64,000 bases of DNA, taken from Hymenobacter psychrophilus. GTDB taxonomy: Bacteria; Bacteroidota; Bacteroidia; Cytophagales; Hymenobacteraceae. A program made the translations under genes and the position numbers. Positions 25,342 through 33,803 of the stretch are shown one piece after another. Positions within the stretch are counted from its first letter, which is position 1. Each line of letters begins with the position of its first letter. The stretch is taken from contig NZ_FNOV01000017.1 in assembly GCF_900107135.1 (NCBI RefSeq), positions 1 to 64,000 on the forward strand, in the 5' to 3' direction. The notes under the pieces are model-generated. The model saw only the letters and a program-made list of their open reading frames with translations, was not told the origin of the DNA and did no database searches.

Positions 25342-26588
25342 AAGGCAATTCCTCCTTTCAGGGCCTGGTTGGCCGGTAGTTTCGACATTTTGTAGGCCGG
25401 GTACACGCCCGACAGCACTCCGAACAGCAGGGCCAGCAGCAGTCCTACGCCAAATACGCGCCCATTCAGCCCTAAATGGGCGTAGGGGATGAAGTGGCTC
25501 TCGTTGAGCGAGTACAGCACCAGCGCCGCCAGCGCCAGCCCCAGCAGCCCGCCCAGCAGCGTCAGGAAGAGGTTTTCGACCAGAAACTGCCGGATAAGCG
25601 TGCCGGCCGTGGCCCCAAAGGCCTTGCGCACCCCAATTTCGGCGGCCCGCTCCAGCGTGCGGCTCACGTTGATATTGACCAGATTGAGGGCCGGCAGCAG
25701 CATAAACAGTAGCCCCAACCCCACCCACTGCCGCCAGAAGCTGGCCGCGTCGCCGTCTTGTCCGGCGGCGTTGTTGTGGTTGGCCATGTAGTGGGCCAGC
25801 AGCGTGCGGGCGTAGGACTTGATTTCCCGGTACTGCTCGGGCTCGGGGATGGGCAGGCGGGCCAGCACCTGCTGGTACTCGGCTTGAATGGCGGGCACAT
25901 CGGCGGCCTGGCGGGCCAGCACGATGGCCTGGTAGTCGCCCATGTAGCTGGGGTCGCGCAGGTCGGCGGTAGTGGTGGTTACGGGCAGCCAGCACTCGGC
26001 GTAGGTCAGCTCGCGCGAGGTGGGGACGTCGCGCACCACGCCCAGCACTTGGTAGGGCTGGCCTTCGAGCTGCACGGCCCGGCCCACGGCGGCGGCCGCC
26101 GACCCGAAACTGCGGCGGGCCACCGTTTCGTTGAGCACGAGCACGTGGGCCGCGTCGCGCACCTCGGCCCCGTTGTAGGGCCGGCCGGCCACGAAGTCGA
26201 AGTCGAGCACCGACCAGTAGTTGCCATCGGTGTAGCAGCGGTCCACTTTCACCACTTGCTTCCCCACGTACAGCGTAATGTTGATGGAGCCCCGCTCGCT
26301 CACCGCCACCTTTTCCGGCGTGCGCAAAGTCCGGACGTAGCGGTTGAGAAAGTCGTAGCCCACACTGGAAGCACTCTGCGACTGGGGTCCGCGCAGTATC
26401 ATGCGGTTGATGAACAGCAGCCGGTCGGTACGCAGCTCGGGCCGGGCCGGGCCCACGGCGTTATCAAACAGCGCGTACAGCACCACCAGCATCATGAGGG
26501 TAAATGAGATGCCGAACAGGCTGATGAAGGTGAAAAACTTGCGCCGCAGCAGCACCTTCCAGGCAATTTTCAGGTAGGAAAGAAACAT
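25338..26588 (-). CDS. ABC transporter permease (MacB/FtsX type), pair 1, first
   Basis: 416 residues. MFLSYLKIAWKVLLRRKFFTFISLFGISF is the usual start with a cytoplasmic helix and first membrane segment. A periplasmic MacB_PCD domain follows (about 50-275), then helices with ERAAEIGVRKAFGATAGTLI and SGVYPAYKMSKLPANQALK. It is closely similar in design to 29313-30557 (RRKFFTLISLVGISF), so the pairs probably arose by duplication. A short dyad and an AT-rich gap lie upstream. Confidence 0.9.
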   Translation of the reverse strand: MFLSYLKIAWKVLLRRKFFTFISLFGISFTLMMLVVLYALFDNAVGPARPELRTDRLLFINRMILRGPQSQSASSVGYDFLNRYVRTLRTPEKVAVSERGSINITLYVGKQVVKVDRCYTDGNYWSVLDFDFVAGRPYNGAEVRDAAHVLVLNETVARRSFGSAAAAVGRAVQLEGQPYQVLGVVRDVPTSRELTYAECWLPVTTTTADLRDPSYMGDYQAIVLARQAADVPAIQAEYQQVLARLPIPEPEQYREIKSYARTLLAHYMANHNNAAGQDGDAASFWRQWVGLGLLFMLLPALNLVNINVSRTLERAAEIGVRKAFGATAGTLIRQFLVENLFLTLLGGLLGLALAALVLYSLNESHFIPYAHLGLNGRVFGVGLLLALLFGVLSGVYPAYKMSKLPANQALKGGIAL

Positions 26589-26785
26589 CGGTCTTACAGT
26601 TAACGACTGGCACGAGGTGCCAATTCATGCATTAAAAAAATAATTTTATTGCTTCATTATTTATTTTATATCCAACTAAATTTCATTTTAATTTTTAATC
26701 ACCATAATCAACGACAACAAAAAAATAATAAGCATTTCAATAATATTCTACTTAATTTAATTACGTAAAGCTGCTGACCGCTTGA
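26589..26785. other. AT-rich gap with TGGCAC dyad
   Basis: About 26625-26770 is almost all A/T inside a GC-rich locus. Next to the permease start lies a perfect dyad, TGGCAC-GAG-GTGCCA (26608-26622), 20 bp before the ATG. It may be an operator. A sigma-54 reading was considered, but the -12 GC is two bases too close. No gene was seen. Confidence 0.45.
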
Positions 26786-28042
26786 TTATTTTTCCTCTTT
26801 ATTTTCAGCGGGGGAATACGGAAAAGGCAGACTCACGCGGATTGCATGGTCCTGTCCGGCCAGGTTCTGGTAGCGGGCCGTCTGCATTACCCGCACGGCC
26901 TCCTCGTCGCAGCCGTAGCCCAGGCCCTTCACTACCGCTATATGCTGCGGGAATCCAGCTTTATCCACCACCAACTCCAGGGTCACGTTGCCCTGCACCT
27001 GCCGGGCCGCCGCTGCCGCCGGATACTGCAGCCGGGCCCTGAGGGCCTCGTAGCTGCCAATCAGCTCCACACCCGAAGGCCGGGCGGTGAGGAGCGGGGT
27101 GTACAGCTCGGCCGGATTGGGGTTGAGCGTTGCGGTAGGTACCTGATAGGCGAGTTTATACCGGTGTAAATACTCTTCCAGCGGCTCCAGCCCCACTTTG
27201 GTCCGGCGCACATTCACGTTGGGCTCGTCCTCAATCGGAAGCAACGTGTAGTGCCCGTTCACCACCGCACCCAGCTGCGAGCCGTACACCTGCGGCTGGC
27301 CCGCCTCCCCGTTCAGGCGGTCGATAAGCAGGGCCAGCGCCGACCACGACAGCTCCTGCTTGTCGGCTGCCGCCATCAGCATTGGCCGGTACTTTTCGTC
27401 GGGGTTGTGCTGAACCACGAAGAAGGCCACGTTCTTCTGATACTCCCCCACCAATGACCGGCCCGGATAGCCATGAATGGCCAGCAGGCTGTCGACCTGC
27501 CGACTAAGTCCCTGGTCTATACGGGTCTGCGCAGCCATAGCTTCTATCATCTGCGGAGCATTCAGCCCGTATTTGCGTTCGGCCGCCGTGGCCTCTTGCC
27601 GGTAGTGTTGGTCGTGGTAGCGAATTTGTTTCAGCAACGCCACCAGTTTTGGGGCGAACGGGGCCTCGTGGCGCTGCTGTTTGGTGCGGGCGCTGGCAAG
27701 CAGGCGCGGCCAGGTCGGGCGAGCAGCCAGGGAAGCAAAATCCTCCTCGGTGCAGAGCTGGTCTTCGGTGAAATAGCCTTTCTCAACGGCCTGGGTCAGC
27801 CAGGCCAGGGCGCGCTTTGGCTCCTGATTGCGGGCGGCAGCGCGGGCGGCTTGGTAGTAGTCGCGTGCGCTGCCGCCCCGGGGCAAAGCCTGCTGGTAGC
27901 TGGCACTGGCCGCCGCGTATTCCTCCCGCAGCAAGTGCTGCCGGGCAGGAGCCAGTACATCGGGTGCCACCTGAGCGGCAGCGGGGCCAGAGCGCATCTG
28001 GCTGGCCAGGGCTAGCAAGGTAATGAAGGGGGAAAGTCGCAT
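26786..28042 (-). CDS. TPR - DUF6624 - TonB C-terminal protein
   Basis: 418 residues. A signal-like N-terminus (MRLSPFITLLALASQMRSGPAAAQ), a TPR-like helical region (about 30-130), a DUF6624-type part with GYPGRSLVGEYQKNVAFFVVQH (about 195-216), and a TonB C-terminal domain (about 325-410: VQGNVTLELVVDKAGFP, CDEEAVRVMQTARY). TonB-type tails contact outer-membrane proteins. There is no N-terminal membrane anchor plus Pro-rich linker as in classical TonB. It lies between two permease pairs, so it probably belongs to the efflux machine. Confidence 0.8.
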   Translation of the reverse strand: MRLSPFITLLALASQMRSGPAAAQVAPDVLAPARQHLLREEYAAASASYQQALPRGGSARDYYQAARAAARNQEPKRALAWLTQAVEKGYFTEDQLCTEEDFASLAARPTWPRLLASARTKQQRHEAPFAPKLVALLKQIRYHDQHYRQEATAAERKYGLNAPQMIEAMAAQTRIDQGLSRQVDSLLAIHGYPGRSLVGEYQKNVAFFVVQHNPDEKYRPMLMAAADKQELSWSALALLIDRLNGEAGQPQVYGSQLGAVVNGHYTLLPIEDEPNVNVRRTKVGLEPLEEYLHRYKLAYQVPTATLNPNPAELYTPLLTARPSGVELIGSYEALRARLQYPAAAAARQVQGNVTLELVVDKAGFPQHIAVVKGLGYGCDEEAVRVMQTARYQNLAGQDHAIRVSLPFPYSPAENKEEK

Positions 28043-28116
28043 ATACTGGCGGGAGTTGCAGGGAATATCGAAACGGCGCTTCTGCTTTTGATTTCTGCGG
28101 AGAAAATCCTGCTCAC

Positions 28117-29316
28117 TCACTCTTCGCGCAACGCCACGGCGGGCTGCACGCGGGCGGCCAGCCAGCTGGGTTGCAGCGTGCAGAGCAGGGTGAAACCGTA
28201 GAGCACCACCAGCGCCAGCGCCATACCGAGCAGGTACACGTGGGCACTCACGCCCAGCACGCCCAGCAGCGGAAACTGCGCCGCCACGAACAACCCCGGC
28301 AGCACGGCCAGCGTGGTAAGCACCAGCGTTTCGGCCACGAACTGCCAGCCGATAGCCGTAGCCGTGGCCCCCAAGGCCCGCCGCAGCCCAATTTCGTCGC
28401 GGCGCTGGCTGATGGCCTGCCACAGCATCCCGAATAGCCCCAGGGCCACGTTCAGCAGCAGAAAGGCACTCACGATGCCCACGGCCAGCAGCGGGGCCAG
28501 ACTGGTTTGCAGGGCCAGGGCGCGGCTGTCGGTGAGCGGGGTGGCACTCACGGTCCAGGTTTTGGTAACGGCCGTTACGGTGCGCACCAACTGCTGCTCC
28601 AGGGCGGCGCCGGCGCCGGGCTTCACCTTTACCAGCAGCGTGTAGGAAAACATGCGCGTGCCATCGGCCGGCGGCACCCGGCGGCGAAAAACCACCGGCT
28701 GGGGCGGGGCCAGGTCGCCACCCGGGCGGTACGAGCCCACTACGCCCACCACCCGGCCCGCCATCTTCTCGTTTTCGTTCATGGAGTGCTGCAGCCTGAT
28801 GCGCTGGCCCAGCGCCGGCCGATTACCGAAAAACGCTTCCCGCATTTCCTGGTTGATGATGACCGGCGGCAGGCCGGCCGCCTCGTCGCGGCGGTCGAAC
28901 CAGCGGCCTTCCAGCACCGGCATTTTCAGCAGCGCCGCAAACTGGTCGTCGGTTTCTACCTCTGTTACTACCAGCGGCGGCTGGCCGGCCACGGTGGCCG
29001 TGCTGTTCATCACGTACTCGCTGAACGGGGTGCTGTACATGGCCAGGCTCACCGCCTCTACCCCCGGCTGCTGCCTTAGCTGCCGTTGCAGCCGCAGCAG
29101 CGTGGGCTCCTGGGGCAGCGTGTCGTTGTTGGTGGCCAGGCGCAGCGTCCAGACGTGCTTGTAGGTAAAGCCCGGCGGCTGGCGAAACGCCAACCCCACC
29201 CCGGCCACCAGGCAGCCCAGCCCGAAGAGCACCAGAAACGTGAGTAGCAGCTCTAAGGCCAGCAGGCTGTTAGCGGCCTTGCGGCGCCAGATAAGTTTGA
29301 GCAGGTGCCGAATCAT
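28117..29316 (-). CDS. ABC transporter permease (MacB/FtsX type), pair 2, second
   Basis: 399 residues. MIRHLLKLIWRRKAANSLLALELLLTFLVLF parallels the start of 24139-25341 (MIRHLFTLMWNRRRANALL). It has a periplasmic core (about 45-270), three C-terminal helices, the signature QRRDEIGLRRALGATATAI and the tail PAVALREE. Its ATG overlaps the upstream permease stop (ATGA at 29313-29316). The strong resemblance to the pair-1 second permease indicates a two-gene duplication. Confidence 0.9.
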   Translation of the reverse strand: MIRHLLKLIWRRKAANSLLALELLLTFLVLFGLGCLVAGVGLAFRQPPGFTYKHVWTLRLATNNDTLPQEPTLLRLQRQLRQQPGVEAVSLAMYSTPFSEYVMNSTATVAGQPPLVVTEVETDDQFAALLKMPVLEGRWFDRRDEAAGLPPVIINQEMREAFFGNRPALGQRIRLQHSMNENEKMAGRVVGVVGSYRPGGDLAPPQPVVFRRRVPPADGTRMFSYTLLVKVKPGAGAALEQQLVRTVTAVTKTWTVSATPLTDSRALALQTSLAPLLAVGIVSAFLLLNVALGLFGMLWQAISQRRDEIGLRRALGATATAIGWQFVAETLVLTTLAVLPGLFVAAQFPLLGVLGVSAHVYLLGMALALVVLYGFTLLCTLQPSWLAARVQPAVALREE

Positions 29317-30557
29317 GCGCGGGCGTGTTTAAGGGCTTCCACGGCCGAAAGCCGGGCCATTCGCCAGGCCGGGTAGGCCCCCGACAGCAATCCGAACACC
29401 AGTGTTGCCACCAGCGCCCAGCCAAACACCACCAGACTAAGCTGAAAATCACCGTAGGCGGCCAGGTAACCGCTGCTCAGGGCGCGCAGCAGAGCCGCCG
29501 CCAGCAGCAGCCCCAACAGGCCGCCGAGCAGCGTCAAAACCACCGTCTCAACCAGAAACTGCCCGGCCAGCATGCCCGCCGTGGCCCCAAAGGCCTTGCG
29601 AATCCCGATTTCACTGGCCCGCTCGCGCATCCGGCTCACGTTCATGCTAATCAGGTTGAGGGCGGGCAGCAACAGCAGCAGCGCTACGGCCCCCGCGCTC
29701 AGGGCCCGGAAAAGCTGCACGGGCCTGGTCGTCCAGTTGTAGCGGGCCAGCAGCCGCTCGGCCACCGACTCGCCCAGGGTAGTGGGAGTTAAGGAAATAT
29801 GGCTTTCATTGTTATCCATTGGAATGGCTGCCACGGCCCGGCGCAACGCGGCCTGCACGGCCGGCACGGCCGCGGCCGAGGGAGCCAGCAGGAGCATTTC
29901 GCTTTCGCCGAAAGGCATTTCCGGCTGCCGTTCCAGCGCACTTTGCTCGTAGGGTGCCCAGATGTCGGCGTAGGCGTGGAAGCGCATGGTGGGCACATCG
30001 GCCACCACCCCCACTACCCGGTAGCGCTTCTCGTTGGCTTCCAGCAGCTGCCCCACCGCCGGCCGGCCGGGCCCAAAATACTGCCGGGCCGTGCGGGCGC
30101 TGATGACGGCCACCGCCTCGCCAGTGCGGGCCTGCTCGTCGGAGTAGGGCCGGCCAGCCAGAAATCGGAACTGCAACACCCGCCAGAAGCCGCCATCGGT
30201 GGGTTTGAGGGCCAGCGCCAGCTTGCGCCCCCCCACGTAGGCAGCCACTGCCTGTCCCTCACCGCTGATGCCCGTTTGCACCCCCGGTCCCAGCTTGCGC
30301 AGATGCTGGTTTATCAGCCAGTAGCTGGGCCGCATCTTCATTTCGCCCATGCCCGGCAGCTGCATTTGCATGTAGCTGCCAAACAGCAGCCGCTCGGGGT
30401 GCAGCTCGGGCACGTAGGCCCCCACGGACCGGTCGTACAGCGCCACGCCCACCAGCAGGATCATCAGCGTAAAACTGATGCCCACCAAACTGATAAGCGT
30501 AAAGAACTTACGCCGGAGCAGCACTTTCCAGGCTATTTTCAGATAAGAGAAAATCAC
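29313..30557 (-). CDS. ABC transporter permease (MacB/FtsX type), pair 2, first
   Basis: 414 residues. The start MIFSYLKIAWKVLLRRKFFTLISLVGISF is nearly the same as that of 25338-26588. It has a MacB periplasmic domain (about 50-270), then helices around 285-305, 330-360 and 375-395 with RERASEIGIRKAFGATAGML. It follows the ATPase gene by 116 bp of heptamer repeat. The order ATPase, permease pair, TonB-tail protein, permease pair suggests one large transcription unit. Confidence 0.9.
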   Translation of the reverse strand: MIFSYLKIAWKVLLRRKFFTLISLVGISFTLMILLVGVALYDRSVGAYVPELHPERLLFGSYMQMQLPGMGEMKMRPSYWLINQHLRKLGPGVQTGISGEGQAVAAYVGGRKLALALKPTDGGFWRVLQFRFLAGRPYSDEQARTGEAVAVISARTARQYFGPGRPAVGQLLEANEKRYRVVGVVADVPTMRFHAYADIWAPYEQSALERQPEMPFGESEMLLLAPSAAAVPAVQAALRRAVAAIPMDNNESHISLTPTTLGESVAERLLARYNWTTRPVQLFRALSAGAVALLLLLPALNLISMNVSRMRERASEIGIRKAFGATAGMLAGQFLVETVVLTLLGGLLGLLLAAALLRALSSGYLAAYGDFQLSLVVFGWALVATLVFGLLSGAYPAWRMARLSAVEALKHARA

Positions 30558-30571
30558 AGCTTTTTCAATTG

Positions 30572-30669
30572 AAAAATTGAGAATTAAGAGTTAAAATTTG
30601 GGTTCCTATAATTGCTGCATAAATTCTAAAAAACTCACCTTTTAATTTTTCACTTTTAATTTTTAATTC
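30572..30669. repeat. Inverted heptamer-array element between ATPase and permease genes
   Basis: Left array 30572-30599: AAAAATT, GAGAATT, AAGAGTT, AAAATTT. Right array 30642-30669: TTAATTT, TTCACTT, TTAATTT, TTAATTC, which is roughly the inverse. The spacing is 42 bp. The arrays fill the gap between two genes of one operon and may set the relative level of the downstream permeases. Confidence 0.7.
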
Positions 30670-30673
30670 CCCT

Positions 30674-31417
30674 TCAACTCACCTGGCTGCCATCAAAAAA
30701 ACGGATGAGGCGCTGGGTTTTCAGCGCCTGCTGCTCGTCGTGCGTAACCATGACGATGGTAGTGCCCTGCTCGCGGTTGAGGGTCAGCAGCAGGTCCATG
30801 ATTTCCTCGCCCATCACCGAGTCGAGGTTGCCGGTGGGCTCATCGGCCAGAATGATTTCGGGCTCGCCGGCCAGGGCGCGGGCAATGGCCACGCGTTGGC
30901 GCTGCCCGCCCGAAAGCTGACTCGGGAAGTGGCCGGTGCGGGCCCCCAGGCCCACTTTTTCGAGGGCCGCGAAGGCCCGTTGGCGTCGCTCCTTGCCCCC
31001 TACCCCATCCCGGTACAGCAGCGGCAGCTCCACGTTGTCGAGCACCGAGAGGTCGTTTATCAGGTGGTAGCTCTGGAAAACGAAGCCGATTTTGTGGTTG
31101 CGCAGCCGGGCCAGCTCCTTATCGGAGTAGCTCTGCACGGGCCGGCCATCCAGCTCCAGCGTGCCGCTGGTGGGCTCGTCGAGCAAACCCATAATGCTGA
31201 GCAGCGTGGACTTGCCGCAGCCCGAAGGCCCCATCACCGACACGAATTCGCCCTGGTTGATGGTGAGGTTGACGTGGTTGAGGGCCACCGTTTCGATGGT
31301 GCGGGTCTGGTACACTTTCTCGATGCCGGTGAGCTGGAGCACGGCCCGGCCAATACCAGCCGCCGGGGCAGTTGCGGGTTGGGGCGCGTCAGTGGCCGAG
31401 GTGAACAGGTTGGTCAT
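30674..31417 (-). CDS. ABC transporter ATP-binding protein (MacB/LolD type)
   Basis: 247 residues. Walker A GPSGCGKST, Q-loop HKIGFVFQSYHL, signature LSGGQRQR, Walker B IILADEPTGNLDS and the switch His MVTHDEQQ are all intact. The class with LPLLYRDGV and TGNLDS is the MacB/LolD/FtsE group that powers FtsX-type permeases. It is cytoplasmic and the only ATPase for the four permeases nearby. About 20 N-terminal residues precede the domain. A sigma-54-like promoter and dyad are 68 bp and more upstream. Confidence 0.95.
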   Translation of the reverse strand: MTNLFTSATDAPQPATAPAAGIGRAVLQLTGIEKVYQTRTIETVALNHVNLTINQGEFVSVMGPSGCGKSTLLSIMGLLDEPTSGTLELDGRPVQSYSDKELARLRNHKIGFVFQSYHLINDLSVLDNVELPLLYRDGVGGKERRQRAFAALEKVGLGARTGHFPSQLSGGQRQRVAIARALAGEPEIILADEPTGNLDSVMGEEIMDLLLTLNREQGTTIVMVTHDEQQALKTQRLIRFFDGSQVS

Positions 31418-31484
31418 AAGGCGAAAGTTAAAGGCGTTAGTTGTCCGGTTTTGAACAGGGAAAGCGGGTAGTTACGGGAGGATA

Positions 31485-31502
31485 TTCAAGCAGCGGACCA
31501 AC
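31485..31502 (-). promoter_or_regulatory. Sigma-54-like promoter of the ATPase operon
   Basis: On the minus strand: TTGGTCC-GCTGC-TTGAA. It matches the -24 TGG core and the -12 TTG with the correct 12-bp GG-to-GC spacing; the -12 C is replaced by A. It lies about 70 bp before the ATPase ATG. Support comes mainly from the matching site at 35081 and the shared upstream dyad. Confidence 0.55.
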
Positions 31503-31566
31503 TTTATAACACACTATTTCACAGATATTTAATTATAATCAAGCGATTTGCAAGGGCGGGAATTGT

Positions 31567-31580
31567 GTCCGATTTCGGAC
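31567..31580. promoter_or_regulatory. Enhancer-type dyad GTCC-N6-GGAC upstream of the ATPase operon
   Basis: GTCCGATTTCGGAC, a 14-bp dyad, starts 68 bp upstream of the -24 GG. The same spacing and a near-identical dyad occur at 35163. It is a likely binding site of an NtrC-type regulator dimer. Confidence 0.6.
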
Positions 31581-31668
31581 GGGTTGTTCGGAAATAATGC
31601 GTTCTTATGTGCGTTATCACCCGCGCTGATTCAACGGTCAGCATTTGGCCTTCTCAACTTACCGCCCA

Positions 31669-32268
31669 ATGAAAGTTTTCTTATTCCTGCTGGGTCTGCT
31701 GAGCGCACAAGTAGCGACGGCCGATAGTTGGGAATTGCCCAAAACCACGCGCTACCACAGCCCCGACAGCAGCTGGTTTGTCGAAGTCGTTCCGTTGCAC
31801 ATACCGGCGAAATACTACGCTTACCATGGCACTAAACCGCGCCGTCGGCACAAATTCACGGCGGCCGATACGGTTATTATTCCCTGCCACGCTACCATGT
31901 TTCGCCTGCAGGGGTCGGACACCATCAAGGTGTGGGAAAAGCAGCTCATCAACCGCATAGCCCCAGTATCGGCCTTGGTTTCGACTAATGGCCGCTACCT
32001 CGTAACAGTTGATAACTGGAGCAGCATGGGCTACGGCGTCGATGTGTTGGCCGTCTACGACGTGCAGGGCAACCTGCTGAAGCGGTATGCGCTGGAGGAC
32101 TTCTCCCCTTTCCCAATCAACACCTACTGGCGCAGTATTTCCTCGCTCTGGTGGAATTGCGGTGTGGAGTGGCAGGCCCCGTACACGCTCGACATCTGTT
32201 TTCAAGATGAACAGAAACAGGAAAAGCACCGCACTTACAATTTGGAAACCATGCAGTTTGGGCCCTAA
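31669..32268 (+). CDS. Secreted hypothetical protein inside the efflux locus
   Basis: 199 residues. Signal peptide MKVFLFLLGLLSAQVATA, then a mainly beta-sheet-like protein with WFVEVVPLHIPAKYYAYHGTK and YLVTVDNWSSMGYGVDVLAVYD, suggesting repeated blades. No family was recognised. It is the only + strand gene between the two halves of the efflux locus. The ATG at 31669 starts the signal peptide. Its stop is 5 bp from the convergent tolC-like stop. Confidence 0.7.
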   Translation: MKVFLFLLGLLSAQVATADSWELPKTTRYHSPDSSWFVEVVPLHIPAKYYAYHGTKPRRRHKFTAADTVIIPCHATMFRLQGSDTIKVWEKQLINRIAPVSALVSTNGRYLVTVDNWSSMGYGVDVLAVYDVQGNLLKRYALEDFSPFPINTYWRSISSLWWNCGVEWQAPYTLDICFQDEQKQEKHRTYNLETMQFGP

Positions 32269-32273
32269 AACGG

Positions 32274-33803
32274 TTACTCCGCCGCCAGCGCCTCGCCCCT
32301 TTCAAAATCGTAGAGCGTGAGGGCCCGCAGCCGGTAGTGGGCCACCCAGGCGGCGCGCAGGGCCCCAATGTAGGCACGCCGGGCCTGGTCCTTCTCGGCG
32401 GTGGCAATGGTGAGGTCGGTGAGACTGATGCGGCCGACCTGGTAGGTGGCCTGGGCAATGGCGTAGCGGCGGCGGGCCAGCGTATCGGCGCGGGAAGCCA
32501 GTTCCAGCTGAATGGCCAGCGTGCCGAGCTGGGCAGCCTGCACCTGCACCTCCTGCGCGAACGTGGCCTGCTCCTGCTGCACCTCGGTCTTGGCCTGCCG
32601 GCGGGCCAGCTCGGCCGTTTTCACCAGGGCCTGCCGCCGGCCCCAATCCACGAGCGGCACCGCGAAGCTCAGGCTCACCTGCTGCTGCTGCTGCAGGGCG
32701 GCGTAGGTGTCCCAGAGGTTGGGGGCCTGGTTGATATAGCCCAGGTTGGCCGCCAGCGTGGCCTGAAAACCGGTAGTGCCGCGGGCCCGGGCCACTTCGC
32801 GCTCCGCTTCGAGCAAACGCCGCCGGAAACCGAGCACCAGCGCCCGGTTCTGCCGGGCCTGGCTGAGCGCCAGCTCGGGCGGCACCGTTGCCAGCCGTGG
32901 GGCGGCGGGCACTTGCAGGCGCAGGCTTTCAGCGGCCAGGCCGGTGTAGCGCTGCAGCTCCACGGCCGCATTCTGGGCATCGAGGCGTGCCTGGGCTTCG
33001 GCCTGCTGGGCCGTGAGCAGGTTGAGTTCGAGCCGCAGCAGGTCGCTTTGCGAGAGGCGGCCCAGGCCGTACCGCTCCCGGCCCAGGCGTAGCAGCTCGG
33101 CGTTGGCCTGCACGTTCTGGCCGGCCACCTGGGCACTTACCTGCTGGCTGAGCACCGCAAAATACAGCTCTGTTACGCGCTGGGCAATGGTTTCGCGCTC
33201 CTCCACAAACTGCCGGCCGCTTTCCTGGTAGCGCAAGGGCTCCAGCCGCCGCACCCAGCGCAACTCGTTGAAGCGGCCCACCGGCTGCACCAATCCCACG
33301 GCCACCGGCTGGTTGTTGTAGCGCCGCAGCCCCCCGTTGAAATCATCAAACCGCTGCACTTCTGAAGCCACAAACACCTGCCCGCCCGTCAGGCCGATGT
33401 TCTGGCTGAGCGTGAGAGCCAGGTTGGAATTGTTGAGCCGCACGGCCCGGAAATCGGTGGTGCCGTCGGGCTGCACCACCGGCGTAACGGCCCGGCTGTA
33501 GCCCGGTAATACGCCCTGCAGGCCCAGCTGGGGCTGGTAGTTGGCCCGGTAGCCCCGCCACTGCCAGTAGCTCTGGTCACGGCTGGTGCCCGCCCGCCGC
33601 GCCACCGCCGACTGGCTCAGCGCCTGGTCGATAACGCCTTCTAAGCTGATAGCCGCCGTTTCTGAGCTGTTAGCTGTCAGCTGATAGCTGTTAGCTTCCG
33701 TACTTGTCTTCTGCTTAATAGGGGCCAACTGCTGCGCATTAGCCATTGAACTGAAAAAGCTAACAGCTAGAAGCTGACAGCTAAAAGCTAAAAACTGCTT
33801 CAT
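32274..33803 (-). CDS. TolC-family outer-membrane efflux protein
   Basis: 509 residues. Signal peptide (about 1-23), then two related halves of long amphipathic helices and short strands, typical of the OEP family: SLEGVIDQALSQS, GRLSQSDLLRLELNLLTAQQ and YQVGRISLTDLTIA. It should form the trimeric outer-membrane duct for the neighbouring adaptor and ABC permeases. The start overlaps the adaptor stop (ATGA). The signal peptide and an Asn/Gln/Ser linker (about 36-46) are encoded by heptamer repeat arrays, so the N-terminus seems rebuilt from repeat DNA. Confidence 0.93.
   Translation of the reverse strand: MKQFLAFSCQLLAVSFFSSMANAQQLAPIKQKTSTEANSYQLTANSSETAAISLEGVIDQALSQSAVARRAGTSRDQSYWQWRGYRANYQPQLGLQGVLPGYSRAVTPVVQPDGTTDFRAVRLNNSNLALTLSQNIGLTGGQVFVASEVQRFDDFNGGLRRYNNQPVAVGLVQPVGRFNELRWVRRLEPLRYQESGRQFVEERETIAQRVTELYFAVLSQQVSAQVAGQNVQANAELLRLGRERYGLGRLSQSDLLRLELNLLTAQQAEAQARLDAQNAAVELQRYTGLAAESLRLQVPAAPRLATVPPELALSQARQNRALVLGFRRRLLEAEREVARARGTTGFQATLAANLGYINQAPNLWDTYAALQQQQQVSLSFAVPLVDWGRRQALVKTAELARRQAKTEVQQEQATFAQEVQVQAAQLGTLAIQLELASRADTLARRRYAIAQATYQVGRISLTDLTIATAEKDQARRAYIGALRAAWVAHYRLRALTLYDFERGEALAAE
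33665..33792. repeat. Inverted heptamer-array element within the tolC-like gene
   Basis: Left array 33665-33692: AGCTGTT, AGCTGTC, AGCTGAT, AGCTGTT. Right array 33758-33792: AGCTAAC, AGCTAGA, AGCTGAC, AGCTAAA, AGCTAAA. The two are roughly inverse copies, 65 bp apart. The right array encodes most of the signal peptide of the TolC-like protein; the left encodes SYQLTANSS. Confidence 0.8.

Noticed and set aside
24139..25995. A 618-residue version of the second permease
   Set aside because: The upstream part overlaps the first permease in another frame and is Arg/Ala/Gly-rich. The ATGA overlap at 25338-25341 gives the natural start.
26608..26623. Sigma-54 promoter before the permease at 26588
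   Set aside because: The -24 TTGGCAC is good, but the GC of the -12 is two bases too close and no GTCC-N6-GGAC dyad lies 68 bp upstream. Kept only as a dyad.
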